From Pedobacter jejuensis (GTDB lineage Bacteria > Bacteroidota > Bacteroidia > Sphingobacteriales > Sphingobacteriaceae), in the NCBI RefSeq assembly GCF_003725795.1, contig NZ_RBEE01000014.1, positions 1 through 64,000 on the forward strand: 64,000 nucleotides of DNA, read 5' to 3'. Below, piece after piece: positions 1 to 8,742 of this stretch. The position numbers and the translations under genes are program-made. Numbering within the stretch: the first letter of the stretch is position 1; every line of letters begins with the position of its first letter. The notes beneath the pieces are model-generated. The model was not told the DNA's origin and made no database searches. It was given only the letters and a program-made list of their open reading frames with translations.

Positions 1-156
1 TCACAACTACCAGTGAAAAAATGGTGTGATATATTTGGTGAGAAAACAAGAGCAGATTCTGTTTTTGATCGTATCGTTCATCACTCAATAAGAGTTGAAT
101 TATTTGGTGAATCTATGAGAAGGAGAAACTCTAAGATTGAAAACGTATTTTTGTAA
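1..156 (+). CDS. istB: IS21-family helper ATPase IstB, C-terminal end (partial)
   Basis: The frame is open from the first base and stops at TAA 154-156, giving about 51 residues. They read like the end of IstB, the AAA+ helper ATPase that works with the IS21 transposase IstA: a SQLPVKKW start, a D-R-I/L-V-H segment and the late GESMRR motif are typical of that C-terminus. The ATP-binding part lies outside the window. It is followed by IS21-like terminal repeats (244-281), so this is the right-hand end of an insertion sequence pointing into the window. Whether the element is intact cannot be told from here. Confidence 0.75.
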   Translation, partial: SQLPVKKWCDIFGEKTRADSVFDRIVHHSIRVELFGESMRRRNSKIENVFL

Positions 157-300
157 AATAACAGTTGTTAAACAGGACTTAAAAGATCGATTCTAAAAAG
201 CCTTTTTCCACAACAACTTCTGCTTTTTTCAAGCAACAACTCTGGGGGTCAATTTAAAATTGGCGAAAGGGGGTCAAATTTATTGGTATATGCAATATAC
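157..300. mobile_element. Right end of an IS21-family insertion sequence
   Basis: Downstream of the istB stop there are two near-identical motifs, GGGGGTCAATTT at 244-255 and GGGGGTCAAATTT at 269-281. IS21 elements carry such repeated motifs at their ends as transposase binding sites. The exact last base and the target duplication cannot be fixed, because the left end is outside the window. Confidence 0.5.
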
Positions 301-406
301 CTATGAAACATCTTTTTTCAAATGGCAGAAAAAATTTTAACTTTATTGAAGCAAAAAGCACGAAGCTTAAGTTGTCCAAATCACGCCGCTACTGTAAATA
401 ATTACA

Positions 407-1405
407 ATGACTCAACCGCTAGCAGAATATGAACGACTACAGGAAAAATTAAGGAAAGCAAGTGAAGGCATTTACAATAGCAAATTATCATCGGAAGACT
501 ATTCCGTAGAAAAGGCTATACAGCAATCGTCCACTAAACATCATTACCTGCCCCAATACTTCATCGATGGCTTTTTAGCCACTGACGGCCTACTGAGCAT
601 TTATGACAAGCAGAGAGATACTATTAAAAGAGAAAGAAAAGGCAGCGGAGGCGTTTTCTTCGAACCTAATCGCAATAGCACGGACTTTGGTTTTGATAAG
701 CCAATTTCTTTGTTTGAGGAAGCTTATGGAACCATAGACAATCTGTTGCCCGCGGCTATAAGATTGCTCAGAGCTGAATCTGTTACTATTAGCAATGAAA
801 TCTTTATTGAGCTCATGGCAAACATAGATATTTTCATAATCGACCTGTTCTGGAGAAATATTAACACCGATCGATTATTTGATCAGGTGTATGAAAATGG
901 CAAAATGACTGTTACTGTATCAGGATCAAAAGTACTCTCCAATGAAGAAACAGATTCTGTAAAACAGATCCCTGGATTTAAGCAATTAGCAAGATTACAA
1001 ATTTTTAAAACGGCGATGCAAGAGGCGCTAAGCCAAGACCCAAATCGGATTACCAACGGCAATTTGATCAGTTTTCCCTTAGACCAGATTTGCATTGGTG
1101 ACATGCCTTTTTTATTTCCGTTTCCGGCCAAAACCCACACTGCATTGATCCAACTTCCAGTAATTGTTCCCATATCCAAATCGAAAATCTATCTGAGGAA
1201 TGTTGAGCGTACAAAACCCTATGACTTTACAGATACCTGTATGTTCAATGCTCTAATTATTGAACAATCTTCCAAATTCATCTGCAGTTCAAATCCAACC
1301 ATTCTTCAAGCAGCGATAGACTACCATCGTTTTGCTAAAGAAAATGACAGCTTCCAATATTACCGGGATAGCTTATTTCATGATACTACTCCAACCCCGA
1401 ATTAG
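407..1405 (+). CDS. DUF4238 domain-containing protein
   Basis: This 332-residue protein carries the hallmark of DUF4238 near its N-terminus: HHYLPQYF at residues 45-52, followed by a segment like SIYDKQ. Family members are soluble proteins of unknown biochemical function that often occur on mobile or accessory DNA. No signal peptide or membrane segment is evident. The ATG at 407 follows the IS21 end by about 100 bases, and the next gene is on the other strand, so it stands alone. Its place beside a DUF262-HEPN pair and a recombinase suggests island cargo; a defence role would be inference only. Confidence 0.7.
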   Translation: MTQPLAEYERLQEKLRKASEGIYNSKLSSEDYSVEKAIQQSSTKHHYLPQYFIDGFLATDGLLSIYDKQRDTIKRERKGSGGVFFEPNRNSTDFGFDKPISLFEEAYGTIDNLLPAAIRLLRAESVTISNEIFIELMANIDIFIIDLFWRNINTDRLFDQVYENGKMTVTVSGSKVLSNEETDSVKQIPGFKQLARLQIFKTAMQEALSQDPNRITNGNLISFPLDQICIGDMPFLFPFPAKTHTALIQLPVIVPISKSKIYLRNVERTKPYDFTDTCMFNALIIEQSSKFICSSNPTILQAAIDYHRFAKENDSFQYYRDSLFHDTTPTPN

Positions 1406-1539
1406 ATATATTTCAAGCATATTAGAACCTTTCTCTTCAAATTATAGTGATGTATTATAATACACGAAGAAACAACATGCGTCTATTAGGGAATATAAAA
1501 TTGAACATTTGCTATTAAGTAGATTGCAAATAAGTTTAT

Positions 1540-2259
1540 TTATACGAAGTTTTCTTTCAACCCATCCAAATAGATGTTATATAGTTCAATAAAGATTGTG
1601 TCAATTAAGATTAATATTGCAAACCTTACGAAATAGTTGTCATACTTATATTTCTTATCAAACAATGTTGTCAAAGTTGGCAGGTTTTCTTGATAGGACT
1701 GGGTGTTGTGAGCTGACCGGTTTCTATGCGTGTACAACTGCTTATATTTCTCTTGAAGTTCAGTTTGTAGTAATGCAGTAGGTTCAAGAAATTGGGTATC
1801 ATTTAAGATTGTATTATCAGTGAGGAACTCAAGTAAGCTGCGCTGATCTATACTTGATAAATTTGAGTTTGTAAATATCTCTCTAATAAAATCAATTGTG
1901 CTTGTTTGAATTGCAACTTTATTAATTTCTGTAGCAAGAACAAAACTAGGATTATATTTTTTTATTTGTTTCAATAAATCTATGTAAATCATATTTTTCT
2001 CAGCAAATTTCGAACATTCACCGAGAGTTTTATTGCTATATCTATCATACCTATATTCATAATCGTTAGTAGCAATATCCCAACAAATACATTTCATCTT
2101 TTGCTCTTGGAATCCAGTCATTTTTAAAAAAACGGCCTGCAAAATATAATCGCTTAAAGGATAGGTTTCAATTCCATTGCCTATACACGAGTTTGCGTAA
2201 ACAACCTCTTGCAAAATGCTTGTAATTGGTGATAGGATAAAATCTGTATGCCTACTCAT
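1540..2259 (-). CDS. HEPN-domain protein paired with DUF262 protein
   Basis: A 239-residue protein with an R-x4-H motif, RNRSAH at residues 179-184, inside the context YTHRNRSAHN. This is the catalytic signature of HEPN domains, which in many toxins and defence systems act as RNases. The preceding part is helical and has no other recognisable domain. Its ATG (2257-2259) overlaps the last codons of the upstream DUF262 gene by 8 nt, so the two are probably translationally coupled and act together. What is seen is the motif and the overlap; RNase activity and an antiphage or toxin role are inferred. It could instead be a non-catalytic partner of the DUF262 protein. Confidence 0.6.
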   Translation of the reverse strand: MSRHTDFILSPITSILQEVVYANSCIGNGIETYPLSDYILQAVFLKMTGFQEQKMKCICWDIATNDYEYRYDRYSNKTLGECSKFAEKNMIYIDLLKQIKKYNPSFVLATEINKVAIQTSTIDFIREIFTNSNLSSIDQRSLLEFLTDNTILNDTQFLEPTALLQTELQEKYKQLYTHRNRSAHNTQSYQENLPTLTTLFDKKYKYDNYFVRFAILILIDTIFIELYNIYLDGLKENFV

Positions 2260-3439
2260 GAATATACTTTTTATAAATCTCCACTGATGCTGTTATACGT
2301 TGCTTTAAATACTTCAGTGCCCCTGGATTTCGTTTATGAAGCTCACTAGCTTTAAACACCGTAATCTGAGCATCTAGTTCAGCCTTTAAATTATCCTTTT
2401 TGTCAACGTCAATGGTCTTGTTCTCAAAAATAATCTCATAAATTAGACCGAACAAATACATATCCATATCAATGATTGATGGGAACTGTTTTGGTATCAC
2501 TAGTTCCTGGATTGCTTCAGCAAGAAGATCAAGTTTAGGCTGAAATATATTATCTGGGAAAATCTCTATGAATTCTTTAAACAGACCAGATGTATTCTCT
2601 CCAACTATAGAATATATATACTCTTCGTAATAGGCCTCCATTACTGACTTAAAACCTCTTACCAAAGACCCTGTGCCTGCGTTTCTTTCGTATTGTGAAA
2701 GTAAAGACATAAATCGCACGAAATCTGCTTTTGTGTCAACATTTGAATTTTTTACAGAAAGCTCCCTAAAAAATTGTGGGTTAAAGAACTTGTCAAAATC
2801 CTCTTTCAAGAAATAAAGCGAAGCCCTGCTTTCCTGTGCCAATAGGGCTTTGCCTTGGATATTGATATTCCTAAAAACCGAAGAAAAATATTTTTGCTGA
2901 ACCTCGGTTGTGGCAGCATCCGGTACCAGAAATGAAAAACCAAGGAAATTTTTCTCCAAAAAGCCCTCAGGAAGATTGAAGTTTACTGGCTTATAGTTTC
3001 CTTCTATAATTTTTTCTAGTATTTCTACCTTATTAGTCCCCTTTTCTGTAAGTTTTTTTAAATTCCAATCTAACACTTCATCAAGTTCCTCAGGATCTGG
3101 TTCTTCTTCAACACCATCGTCATTATCGCTTGCCAAGCGATCGTATGTAATTTTAAAAAATGCTTTATCTGGGTAAATACCTAAATATGCAAGCAAAATA
3201 CTTGTTAGACGTTGTTGTCCGTCAAGAATGAGATTTTTACTTTTCCCATCAACGGTAAATGCCCCAATGGTTATAGGGGGAACAAATTGCTTGTTCTTAA
3301 TCGTGTTTATTAGTGTACTTACGTCTTTTTCTTCCCAAACAAAAAACCGTTGGTACTTGGGTAGTAAAAGATTTTGCTTCAGGATTAAATCAATCCAGTG
3401 TTTTAGTGAATACTGACCATAATATACTCGATTGTCCAT
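2252..3439 (-). CDS. DUF262 (GmrS/ParB-like) domain protein
   Basis: The 395-residue product begins with a DUF262 domain: YQRFFVW at about residues 29-35, which resembles the family's QRxxVW signature, and DGQQR at 73-77, the nucleotide-binding/nuclease motif of the ParB/Srx-like fold. An acidic insert (about residues 104-126) follows. DUF262 is the N-terminal half of GmrSD-type modification-dependent enzymes, where it binds and hydrolyses nucleotides. The DUF1524 HNH half normally fused to it is not recognisable here; instead the next gene is a HEPN protein overlapping by 8 nt. That arrangement suggests the HEPN protein is the effector. A possible minus-strand -7 box, TACATTTG, lies at 3517-3524. 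Confidence 0.75.
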   Translation of the reverse strand: MDNRVYYGQYSLKHWIDLILKQNLLLPKYQRFFVWEEKDVSTLINTIKNKQFVPPITIGAFTVDGKSKNLILDGQQRLTSILLAYLGIYPDKAFFKITYDRLASDNDDGVEEEPDPEELDEVLDWNLKKLTEKGTNKVEILEKIIEGNYKPVNFNLPEGFLEKNFLGFSFLVPDAATTEVQQKYFSSVFRNINIQGKALLAQESRASLYFLKEDFDKFFNPQFFRELSVKNSNVDTKADFVRFMSLLSQYERNAGTGSLVRGFKSVMEAYYEEYIYSIVGENTSGLFKEFIEIFPDNIFQPKLDLLAEAIQELVIPKQFPSIIDMDMYLFGLIYEIIFENKTIDVDKKDNLKAELDAQITVFKASELHKRNPGALKYLKQRITASVEIYKKYIHE

Positions 3440-3778
3440 TTGTCAACTTAGATTAAGAGTTCTTTTAAACCTACTACCTTTATTTAAAATGTCATAATTG
3501 ATGAAAGCAGGATTACCAAATGTAATAATTATTGTAGTGATTAGTTAGCTATTTTTTATCTGTAGCTATTCTCCTTTTCTACGGATTTCCAATTTGTTCC
3601 TAAATTATTAATTAGATATTTTATTAAACATTAAAGCTTACCAACAAGCGTATGTATCTATAGCAAGAAATTTTTTTCATCAGTAATAAAAGATAATTTA
3701 ATTTTAAAAGGGTTATACCAACCTAACCCATCAACAAATTAACCAAACCCTCATTATTGTTCCTTTAATGAGGAACTC
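3440..3778. promoter_or_regulatory. Intergenic region between DUF262 and the recombinase operon
   Basis: 339 bases of AT-rich DNA separate two divergent units. On the minus strand TACATTTG (3517-3524) fits the Bacteroidota -7 consensus and would give the DUF262-HEPN pair a leader of about 70 nt; no good -33 TTTG is present. No gene or clear repeat is visible. A GGA at 3772-3774 may serve the small ORF at 3779. Confidence 0.35.
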
Positions 3779-3940
3779 ATGAGAAATACATTGATTCGTA
3801 AACAGAACATTACGCCAGAAAAGGCTATAAAAATCTTATCAGAGAGTGGCGTAAATATAGATAAAAAAGATGCCCAAGAAGTATTGGATATCATGTATTT
3901 TTTGGCTAAATTGATAGTTCGCCAAAACTTTAAAAAATGA
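3779..3940 (+). CDS. 53-residue protein coupled to serine recombinase
   Basis: A short ORF that starts at ATG 3779 with an upstream AGGA and ends with TGA at 3938-3940, overlapping the recombinase ATG (3937) in an ATGA junction. The peptide is charged and helical, with a pattern AIKILSESGVNIDKKDA followed by a hydrophobic helix ending in LAKLIV. Small proteins of this kind commonly precede recombinase genes in Bacteroidota, but I know of no proven function. The overlap suggests translational coupling; it could be a recombination directionality factor or regulator, which is inference. A longer upstream start is ruled out because ATG 3768 runs straight into a stop. Confidence 0.6.
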   Translation: MRNTLIRKQNITPEKAIKILSESGVNIDKKDAQEVLDIMYFLAKLIVRQNFKK

Positions 3941-5568
3941 AAATAGCTGATTTATACATAAGGGTAAGTACTGATGAACAAGCAGATAAAGGTTATTCAC
4001 AACGTGACCAAGCGGAACGTTTACAACGCCATTGCGATACCAATAACATCACTGTAAGAAAGATAATCTTCGAAGACCATTCTGCTAAATCATTCATCCG
4101 TCCAGCATGGAGCAAGTTCATAGTTTTATTAAAGAAACAGCGGAATAAATCTGATTTGGTTCTATTCACCAAGTGGGACAGATTTAGCCGAAATGCTCCA
4201 GATGCCTATAATATGATTAGTACCTTGAAATCATTGGGTGTTGAACCGCAGGCCATTGAACAGCCATTGGATATGGATGTGCCTGAAAATAAAATGATGC
4301 TAGCCATTTATTTGACCGCACCAGAGATCGAAAACGACAGACGGGGACTGAATACCTTTTATGGGATGAGAAGAGCAAGAAAGGAAGGCAGGTGGCCAGG
4401 GCTTGCACCAGTTGGGTACATAAACAAATGCAATGACCAGGGAAGAAAATACATTGCCCAGAATGGCAAGCAGGCTGAAATCATGCAATGGGCATTTAAT
4501 GAAATCTCCAAGGCAAAATATTCAACGCAGCAAATCTTCGACCGTTCGGTAGAAATGGGGCTTTTATGTAGCAAGAACAACTTTTTAAGATTGGTTAGAA
4601 ACCCAATTTACTGCGGGAATATCCTCATTCCCAAGTATAAGGATGAGGAGGCCTATTTTGTCAAGGGTCAACATGAGCCGATAATTTCAGAAAATTTATT
4701 TTATGAAGTTCAGGATGTGCTTAGCGGCAAGAAGAAAAGTTTCCGCACAAAGATTATGGCGGACGACAAAGTCCCTTTAAAAGGATTTATATATTGCTCA
4801 AATTGTACACGGACTTTATGTGGAAGTGCGTCCAGAGGAAGGAACGCATATTATTATTATTACCACTGTTCATCTCAATGCGGGTGTAGGCTAAAGGCTC
4901 ACGAAGTAAATAAAGAGTTTGTCACTTATCTGGATAAACTTAGTTTGAATATTAAAGCTGCTACACTTTTTAAGCGGGTCATTTTGGATGAATATGCAAT
5001 GGACAGTCAGGAGAACAGAGAGTATAAGGCACATCTGGTAAAAACACTGACCGAAGCCAATAATAAGGTAACTAGGGCAAGGGAACTGTTGCTATTGGGA
5101 GACATTAGTGGAATTGAATACCGAGATGTAAAGGCCGAGGGGGATGAAATAGCCTGCAGGATTGAGGCGAAACTGGAGGATATCAAGCACAACAAATATA
5201 CAGTTACACAGCTGGAACCGATCATTGACAAGGCAATTGTAACTTTCACAAATCTAAATGCAATCTTCTCTAAATCAGACATTAGCGAAAAAAGAAGGCT
5301 GATTGGTTCGATGTTCTCTGAAAAATTCGATTTTTTTAATCTAAAACATCGAACCGCTAAACTCACACAGAACTTCAACCGTATCTATTTGATTAACAAA
5401 GAATTAGAAGGCAAAAAAAAGGGGCAAAAGACTGTTAAAAATCTTTTGCCCCGTACGGGGTGGCTGATGGGGCTCGAACCCACGACCCTCGGCACCACAA
5501 ACCAATACTCTAACCAACTGAGCTACAACCACCGTGTTTTTTCAGAGCAACAAAAGTACGACTTTTAA
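3937..5568 (+). CDS. Large serine recombinase (island integrase)
   Basis: A site-specific recombinase with an N-terminal resolvase domain (LYIRVSTDEQ, catalytic Ser11; DRFSR at 81-85; END-R-R around 132-136), a recombinase domain from about 155, a zinc-ribbon with CSNC near residue 288 and a later Cys cluster, and a coiled coil around 370-420. It would catalyse integration and excision of the island. From about residue 495 the frame is encoded by the tRNA-His terminator and the antisense strand of the tRNA; this gives a GLEPTTL-type tail that is not a protein domain. The element probably created this extension when it inserted. The start overlaps the 53-residue ORF by 4 nt. Confidence 0.88.
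   Translation: MKIADLYIRVSTDEQADKGYSQRDQAERLQRHCDTNNITVRKIIFEDHSAKSFIRPAWSKFIVLLKKQRNKSDLVLFTKWDRFSRNAPDAYNMISTLKSLGVEPQAIEQPLDMDVPENKMMLAIYLTAPEIENDRRGLNTFYGMRRARKEGRWPGLAPVGYINKCNDQGRKYIAQNGKQAEIMQWAFNEISKAKYSTQQIFDRSVEMGLLCSKNNFLRLVRNPIYCGNILIPKYKDEEAYFVKGQHEPIISENLFYEVQDVLSGKKKSFRTKIMADDKVPLKGFIYCSNCTRTLCGSASRGRNAYYYYYHCSSQCGCRLKAHEVNKEFVTYLDKLSLNIKAATLFKRVILDEYAMDSQENREYKAHLVKTLTEANNKVTRARELLLLGDISGIEYRDVKAEGDEIACRIEAKLEDIKHNKYTVTQLEPIIDKAIVTFTNLNAIFSKSDISEKRRLIGSMFSEKFDFFNLKHRTAKLTQNFNRIYLINKELEGKKKGQKTVKNLLPRTGWLMGLEPTTLGTTNQYSNQLSYNHRVFSEQQKYDF
5421..5452 (-). terminator. Rho-independent terminator of tRNA-His
   Basis: A perfect 11-bp stem (5421-5431 with 5442-5452, arms GGGGCAAAAGA and its complement) with a 10-nt loop. 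On the minus strand it is followed by a run of eight T. It lies directly after the 3' end of tRNA-His and inside the recombinase frame. Confidence 0.85.
5459..5533 (-). tRNA. tRNA-His (anticodon GTG)
   Basis: On the minus strand the sequence folds as a 75-nt cloverleaf: acceptor pairs G1-C72 onward plus the additional G-1:C73 pair that is diagnostic of tRNA-His, D arm GCTC/GAGT, anticodon loop TTGTGGT with anticodon GTG, and T loop TTCGAAC. CCA is not encoded; the genome reads CCG after C73, so the tail must be added enzymatically. The 3' end faces the recombinase and the island, consistent with use as an integration target. Confidence 0.93.
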
Positions 5569-5708
5569 TATTTCCTGCAAATATTTTTTCATAAAGTATT
5601 TACAACTAATTTTAAATGGCTATTATTCAATTATTTGAATTTGAAATATTTTTTATTAAATATCCATAAGCAGCAATTTTAAACCTAAAAACATAACTTT
5701 ACAACCTT

Positions 5709-6182
5709 ATGATCGAGATTTATACAGACGGTGCAGCAAGCGGAAATCCTGGTCCGGGAGGATATGGAGCGATTTTACGATCGGGCAAACATGAAAAGGA
5801 ACTTAGTGGTGGATTTAGAATGACCACCAATAACCGTATGGAATTACTTGCCGTAATTAAAGGCTTGGAAGCGCTAAAAAGCCCGAACCAGCAAGTCACA
5901 ATTTACTCAGATTCTAAATATGTGGTTGATGCAGTTGAAAAAAAATGGGTCTTCGGTTGGGTAACAAAAAACTTTAAAGACAAGAAAAATAAAGACTTAT
6001 GGATGAGGTTTCTTCAACTATACAAACTGCATCAGGTAAAATTTACTTGGATTAAAGGTCACAACGATCATCCAGAAAACGAACGTTGTGACAGATTAGC
6101 TGTTGCGGCATCGCAAAACAAACAGAATTTAGCTATTGATACCTTTTTTGAAGCTGAACGTAATAAGCCAACTTTGCTATAG
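5709..6182 (+). CDS. rnhA: Ribonuclease HI
   Basis: This 157-residue enzyme cleaves the RNA strand of RNA-DNA hybrids in the cytoplasm, for example R-loops and Okazaki primers. The DEDD active site is complete: Asp7 in IYTDGAASGNPGPGG, Glu45 in NNRMELLAV, Asp68 in IYSDSKYVV and Asp128 in ERCDRLAVAA; the supporting His118 in KGHND is also present. Length is normal for bacterial RNase HI. A TAACTTTA box at 5694-5701 is close to the usual -7 element, giving a very short leader. It is the first core gene after tRNA-His and converges on fbp with one base between the stops. Confidence 0.96.
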   Translation: MIEIYTDGAASGNPGPGGYGAILRSGKHEKELSGGFRMTTNNRMELLAVIKGLEALKSPNQQVTIYSDSKYVVDAVEKKWVFGWVTKNFKDKKNKDLWMRFLQLYKLHQVKFTWIKGHNDHPENERCDRLAVAASQNKQNLAIDTFFEAERNKPTLL

Positions 6183-6183
6183 C

Positions 6184-7263
6184 TTAATCAATTCCGCCAA
6201 CTATTCCTAAATTTTCTAACTGCGCTTCAACTTTGCCATTTAAAATTTTTGGTGCACCGGTATAAATCATCATCATTTCTTCAGCTTTTTCTACCATTGT
6301 TTTCGAACCAATAAAAATAGGAACACGTTGATGTAGTTCAGTTGGTTCAATATCTAGAATGCGTTCGAAACCTGTAGAAGCCTTCCCTCCTGCTTGCTCT
6401 ATAATAAAAGCCATCGGATTGCATTCGTATAATAACCTTAATTTGCCACTTGGCGATTTTGATGTTGTTGGATAGATATAAATCCCGCCTTTTATTAAAT
6501 TTCGGTGAATATCGCCAACCATTGAGCCAATGTAACGAGAGGTGTAAGGGCGATTTGTAGCATCATCTTCTACCTGGCAATATTTTAAATATTTTTTCAC
6601 ACCATCAGGAAAATGCACATAATTTCCTTCGTTTATCGAATATAAATAACCCACTTCAGGCATTTTCATTTCCGCATGCGACAGGCAAAATTCGCCAATT
6701 GATGGATCTAATGTAAATCCGTTTACGCCTTTACCAGTTGTGTAAACCAACATAGTAGATGAACCGTAAATAATATAGCCTGCTGCAACTTGCTGAGTAC
6801 CTTTTTGCAGAACATCGGTTAAACTGGCTTTTCCATCAATAGATTTGCGGCGATAGATAGAAAAAATTGTACCTACAGCAACATTTACATCTGTATTCGA
6901 TGAACCATCTAATGGATCAATACATACAATATATTTGGCATTTTGAGATACTGGAGATTCAATATGAATAATTTCATTTTCCTCTTCTGTAGCTACAATA
7001 CAACATTCACCACCACTGGTTAAAGCCGCAATAAATTGCTCATTTGCGTAAACATCCAATTTTTTCTGCTCCTCACCTTGGATATTTGTTGTGCCGATAT
7101 CACCAAGTATGTCAACCAAACCAGCTTTGTTAACCTCTCTGTTTACAATTTTAGCAGCTATGGCAATGTCTCGTAAAAGCCTGGATAATTCACCTTTAGC
7201 ATAAGGGAAATCTGCTTGTTTTTCAATGATAAATTGTCCTAGTGTTTTAACTCCACATACCAT
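6184..7263 (-). CDS. fbp: Class 1 fructose-1,6-bisphosphatase
   Basis: This 359-residue enzyme hydrolyses fructose 1,6-bisphosphate to fructose 6-phosphate in gluconeogenesis. Metal-binding motifs are intact: ATEEE at 91-95 and [14 protein letters not shown] beginning at 115. Later segments [16 protein letters not shown] and the [15 protein letters not shown] substrate-binding region also match class 1 enzymes. Length fits the family. The upstream phosphoesterase gene on the same strand ends 19 bases away, so the two may be co-transcribed. Confidence 0.96.
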   Translation of the reverse strand: MVCGVKTLGQFIIEKQADFPYAKGELSRLLRDIAIAAKIVNREVNKAGLVDILGDIGTTNIQGEEQKKLDVYANEQFIAALTSGGECCIVATEEENEIIHIESPVSQNAKYIVCIDPLDGSSNTDVNVAVGTIFSIYRRKSIDGKASLTDVLQKGTQQVAAGYIIYGSSTMLVYTTGKGVNGFTLDPSIGEFCLSHAEMKMPEVGYLYSINEGNYVHFPDGVKKYLKYCQVEDDATNRPYTSRYIGSMVGDIHRNLIKGGIYIYPTTSKSPSGKLRLLYECNPMAFIIEQAGGKASTGFERILDIEPTELHQRVPIFIGSKTMVEKAEEMMMIYTGAPKILNGKVEAQLENLGIVGGID

Positions 7264-7282
7264 ACTTAGTGTACTTTTTACA

Positions 7283-7774
7283 TTATCTACCTGATAACTC
7301 TATAACTTCTAAGGTATGAATATTTTCGTCAGTTACGCAAAAACGAATCAAAGTTCTTACTTTGTGCCAACCCTGTTTTCCTGCCGCACCAGGGTTAATG
7401 TGCAAAAAATTAAGCTTTTTATCCATCATAACCTTTAAAATATGTGAATGTCCGCTTATAAAAAGATTTGGTGGGTTAGTGTATATTTCTGATTTTATGG
7501 AAGCTGAATATTTACCCGGATATCCGCCTATATGCTTCATTAAGACGTTTATCCCTTCACAGCTAAACCGATTTTGTTCAGGAAACTCAGAGCGAATGGC
7601 TATATCATCGATGTTTCCATAAACACCTCTAAGTGGCTTAAAGGCAGCAAGCGGTGCTGCAACATCATCTCCAAAATCACCCGCATGCCAAATTTCATCG
7701 CAACTATCAAAGTGCTTAAAAACAGCATCATCTAAAAAACTATGCGTATCAGATATCAATCCTATTCGCTTCAT
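7283..7774 (-). CDS. Metallophosphoesterase (YfcE/MJ0936-like)
   Basis: A 163-residue calcineurin-like phosphoesterase. The dinuclear metal site is readable: Asp9 and His11 in ISDTH, Asp33 in HAGDFGDD, Asn54 in GNIDD, His81, and His109/His111 in GHSH. Proteins of this short type are phosphodiesterases with broad activity in vitro; the natural substrate is not known. It precedes fbp on the same strand with a 19-base gap. Confidence 0.85.
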   Translation of the reverse strand: MKRIGLISDTHSFLDDAVFKHFDSCDEIWHAGDFGDDVAAPLAAFKPLRGVYGNIDDIAIRSEFPEQNRFSCEGINVLMKHIGGYPGKYSASIKSEIYTNPPNLFISGHSHILKVMMDKKLNFLHINPGAAGKQGWHKVRTLIRFCVTDENIHTLEVIELSGR

Positions 7775-7846
7775 ATCATTTTTTAATTTATTTCGTACGA
7801 GACAAGCTTTCCAACTTAAGGATTTTACATACTAAACAAAATATCG

Positions 7847-8560
7847 TTAAAAGGCTAAAAAGAAGTCTGCTAATAATCTTTTGTATTGTGCCGTATGGAC
7901 CCTTAGTGATTCATAAATATAGAAATCGTACTCATTCAATCTATCGTTTTGTTTCGACAAACAAATAATTTGCCGTATTTCTGGTTTGGTTTTGTCAGAA
8001 TAGATATGAACTTTTTCTATCACATGTAATCCTACAGATGCAGCTAGACCAATAACATCATTAGCTTGCTTCAGCGGTAGAATTAACCAAATGCTACCAA
8101 CATCACTTAATAAACCGTACGATTTATGAATCAGCGCAGCAAAAAAATCTTCATCTGCATGTCTAGCAATACCTTTTCGCTCTTCTTCATTTTTTAAATC
8201 GTTGACAAAAAAAGGTGGATTAGATACAATTAAATCGTACTTTTTATCAGTATTAAAGTCTTCATAAGAGCAATTATAAACCTTCACAAAACTTGAGAAA
8301 GGCGACTTAGCTGCATTTTGCTTTGCAGTTTCAGCAGCTAAATGATCAATTTCTACAGCATCAATAGTTGCATTTTTATATCGTTGCGCCAACATTAAAG
8401 CAATAACTCCTGTTCCTGTGCCAATATCTAAAATATTTTTTGGTTGATTTTGACAACAAGCCGAACCAATCAGTACACCATCGGTATTGATTTTCATCGC
8501 ACAATCAGTTTGATTTATTTCAAATTGTTTAAACTTAAAAATTGAGTTATTTTTCGCCAC
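7847..8560 (-). CDS. trmN6: tRNA1(Val) adenine-37 N6-methyltransferase
   Basis: A 237-residue SAM-dependent methyltransferase: DIGTGTG at 45-51 is motif I and SNPPFF at 113-118 is the NPPF motif of N6-adenine methylases. The family member in E. coli (YfiC/TrmN6) modifies A37 of tRNA-Val. The start is GTG at 8560, supported by AAGGA about ten bases upstream; the next in-frame ATG would cut the conserved N-terminus. Gene neighbours give no further clue. Confidence 0.85.
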   Translation of the reverse strand: MAKNNSIFKFKQFEINQTDCAMKINTDGVLIGSACCQNQPKNILDIGTGTGVIALMLAQRYKNATIDAVEIDHLAAETAKQNAAKSPFSSFVKVYNCSYEDFNTDKKYDLIVSNPPFFVNDLKNEEERKGIARHADEDFFAALIHKSYGLLSDVGSIWLILPLKQANDVIGLAASVGLHVIEKVHIYSDKTKPEIRQIICLSKQNDRLNEYDFYIYESLRVHTAQYKRLLADFFLAF

Positions 8561-8706
8561 CCGCAGTCCTTATAATTAAATTAGAATAAAATGTTATCAA
8601 CAATATAAAATCTATTCAAAACATTGATTTTAAGAATATTAAGTAATTTAAGCTTATTTATATAAGTTGAAATTTGTTACTGTTAATAATTCTGACAAAC
8701 GTTTGT

Positions 8707-8737
8707 TTTGCATCTTGCCTGCAGTAACCTATGTTTG
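8707..8737 (+). promoter_or_regulatory. Bacteroidota promoter for a small RNA
   Basis: TTTG (8707-8710), 19 bases, then TATGTTTG (8730-8737): an exact match to the TTTG-N19-21-TAnnTTTG sigma-ABfr consensus. No protein gene follows on this strand; a terminator lies about 80 bases downstream. Confidence 0.6.
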
Positions 8738-8742
8738 TTTAG

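Larger units (their letters stand above)
1..5533. other. Accessory island ending at tRNA-His
   Basis: This stretch contains an IS21 end, DUF4238, DUF262 and HEPN genes, a small ORF and a large serine recombinase, and it stops at a tRNA-His gene. After the tRNA the content switches to housekeeping genes (rnhA, fbp). The content and the recombinase lying against the tRNA suggest an integrated element whose right junction is at or near the 3' end of the tRNA. The left junction is outside the window, so no flanking duplicate could be checked. Confidence 0.5.

Noticed and set aside
5007-5378. 123-codon frame antisense to the recombinase
   Set aside because: Shadow of the recombinase coiled-coil region with no recognisable domain.
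5421-5568. C-terminal tail of the recombinase as a protein domain
   Set aside because: It is coded by the tRNA-His terminator and antisense tRNA, so it is a read-through product of integration.
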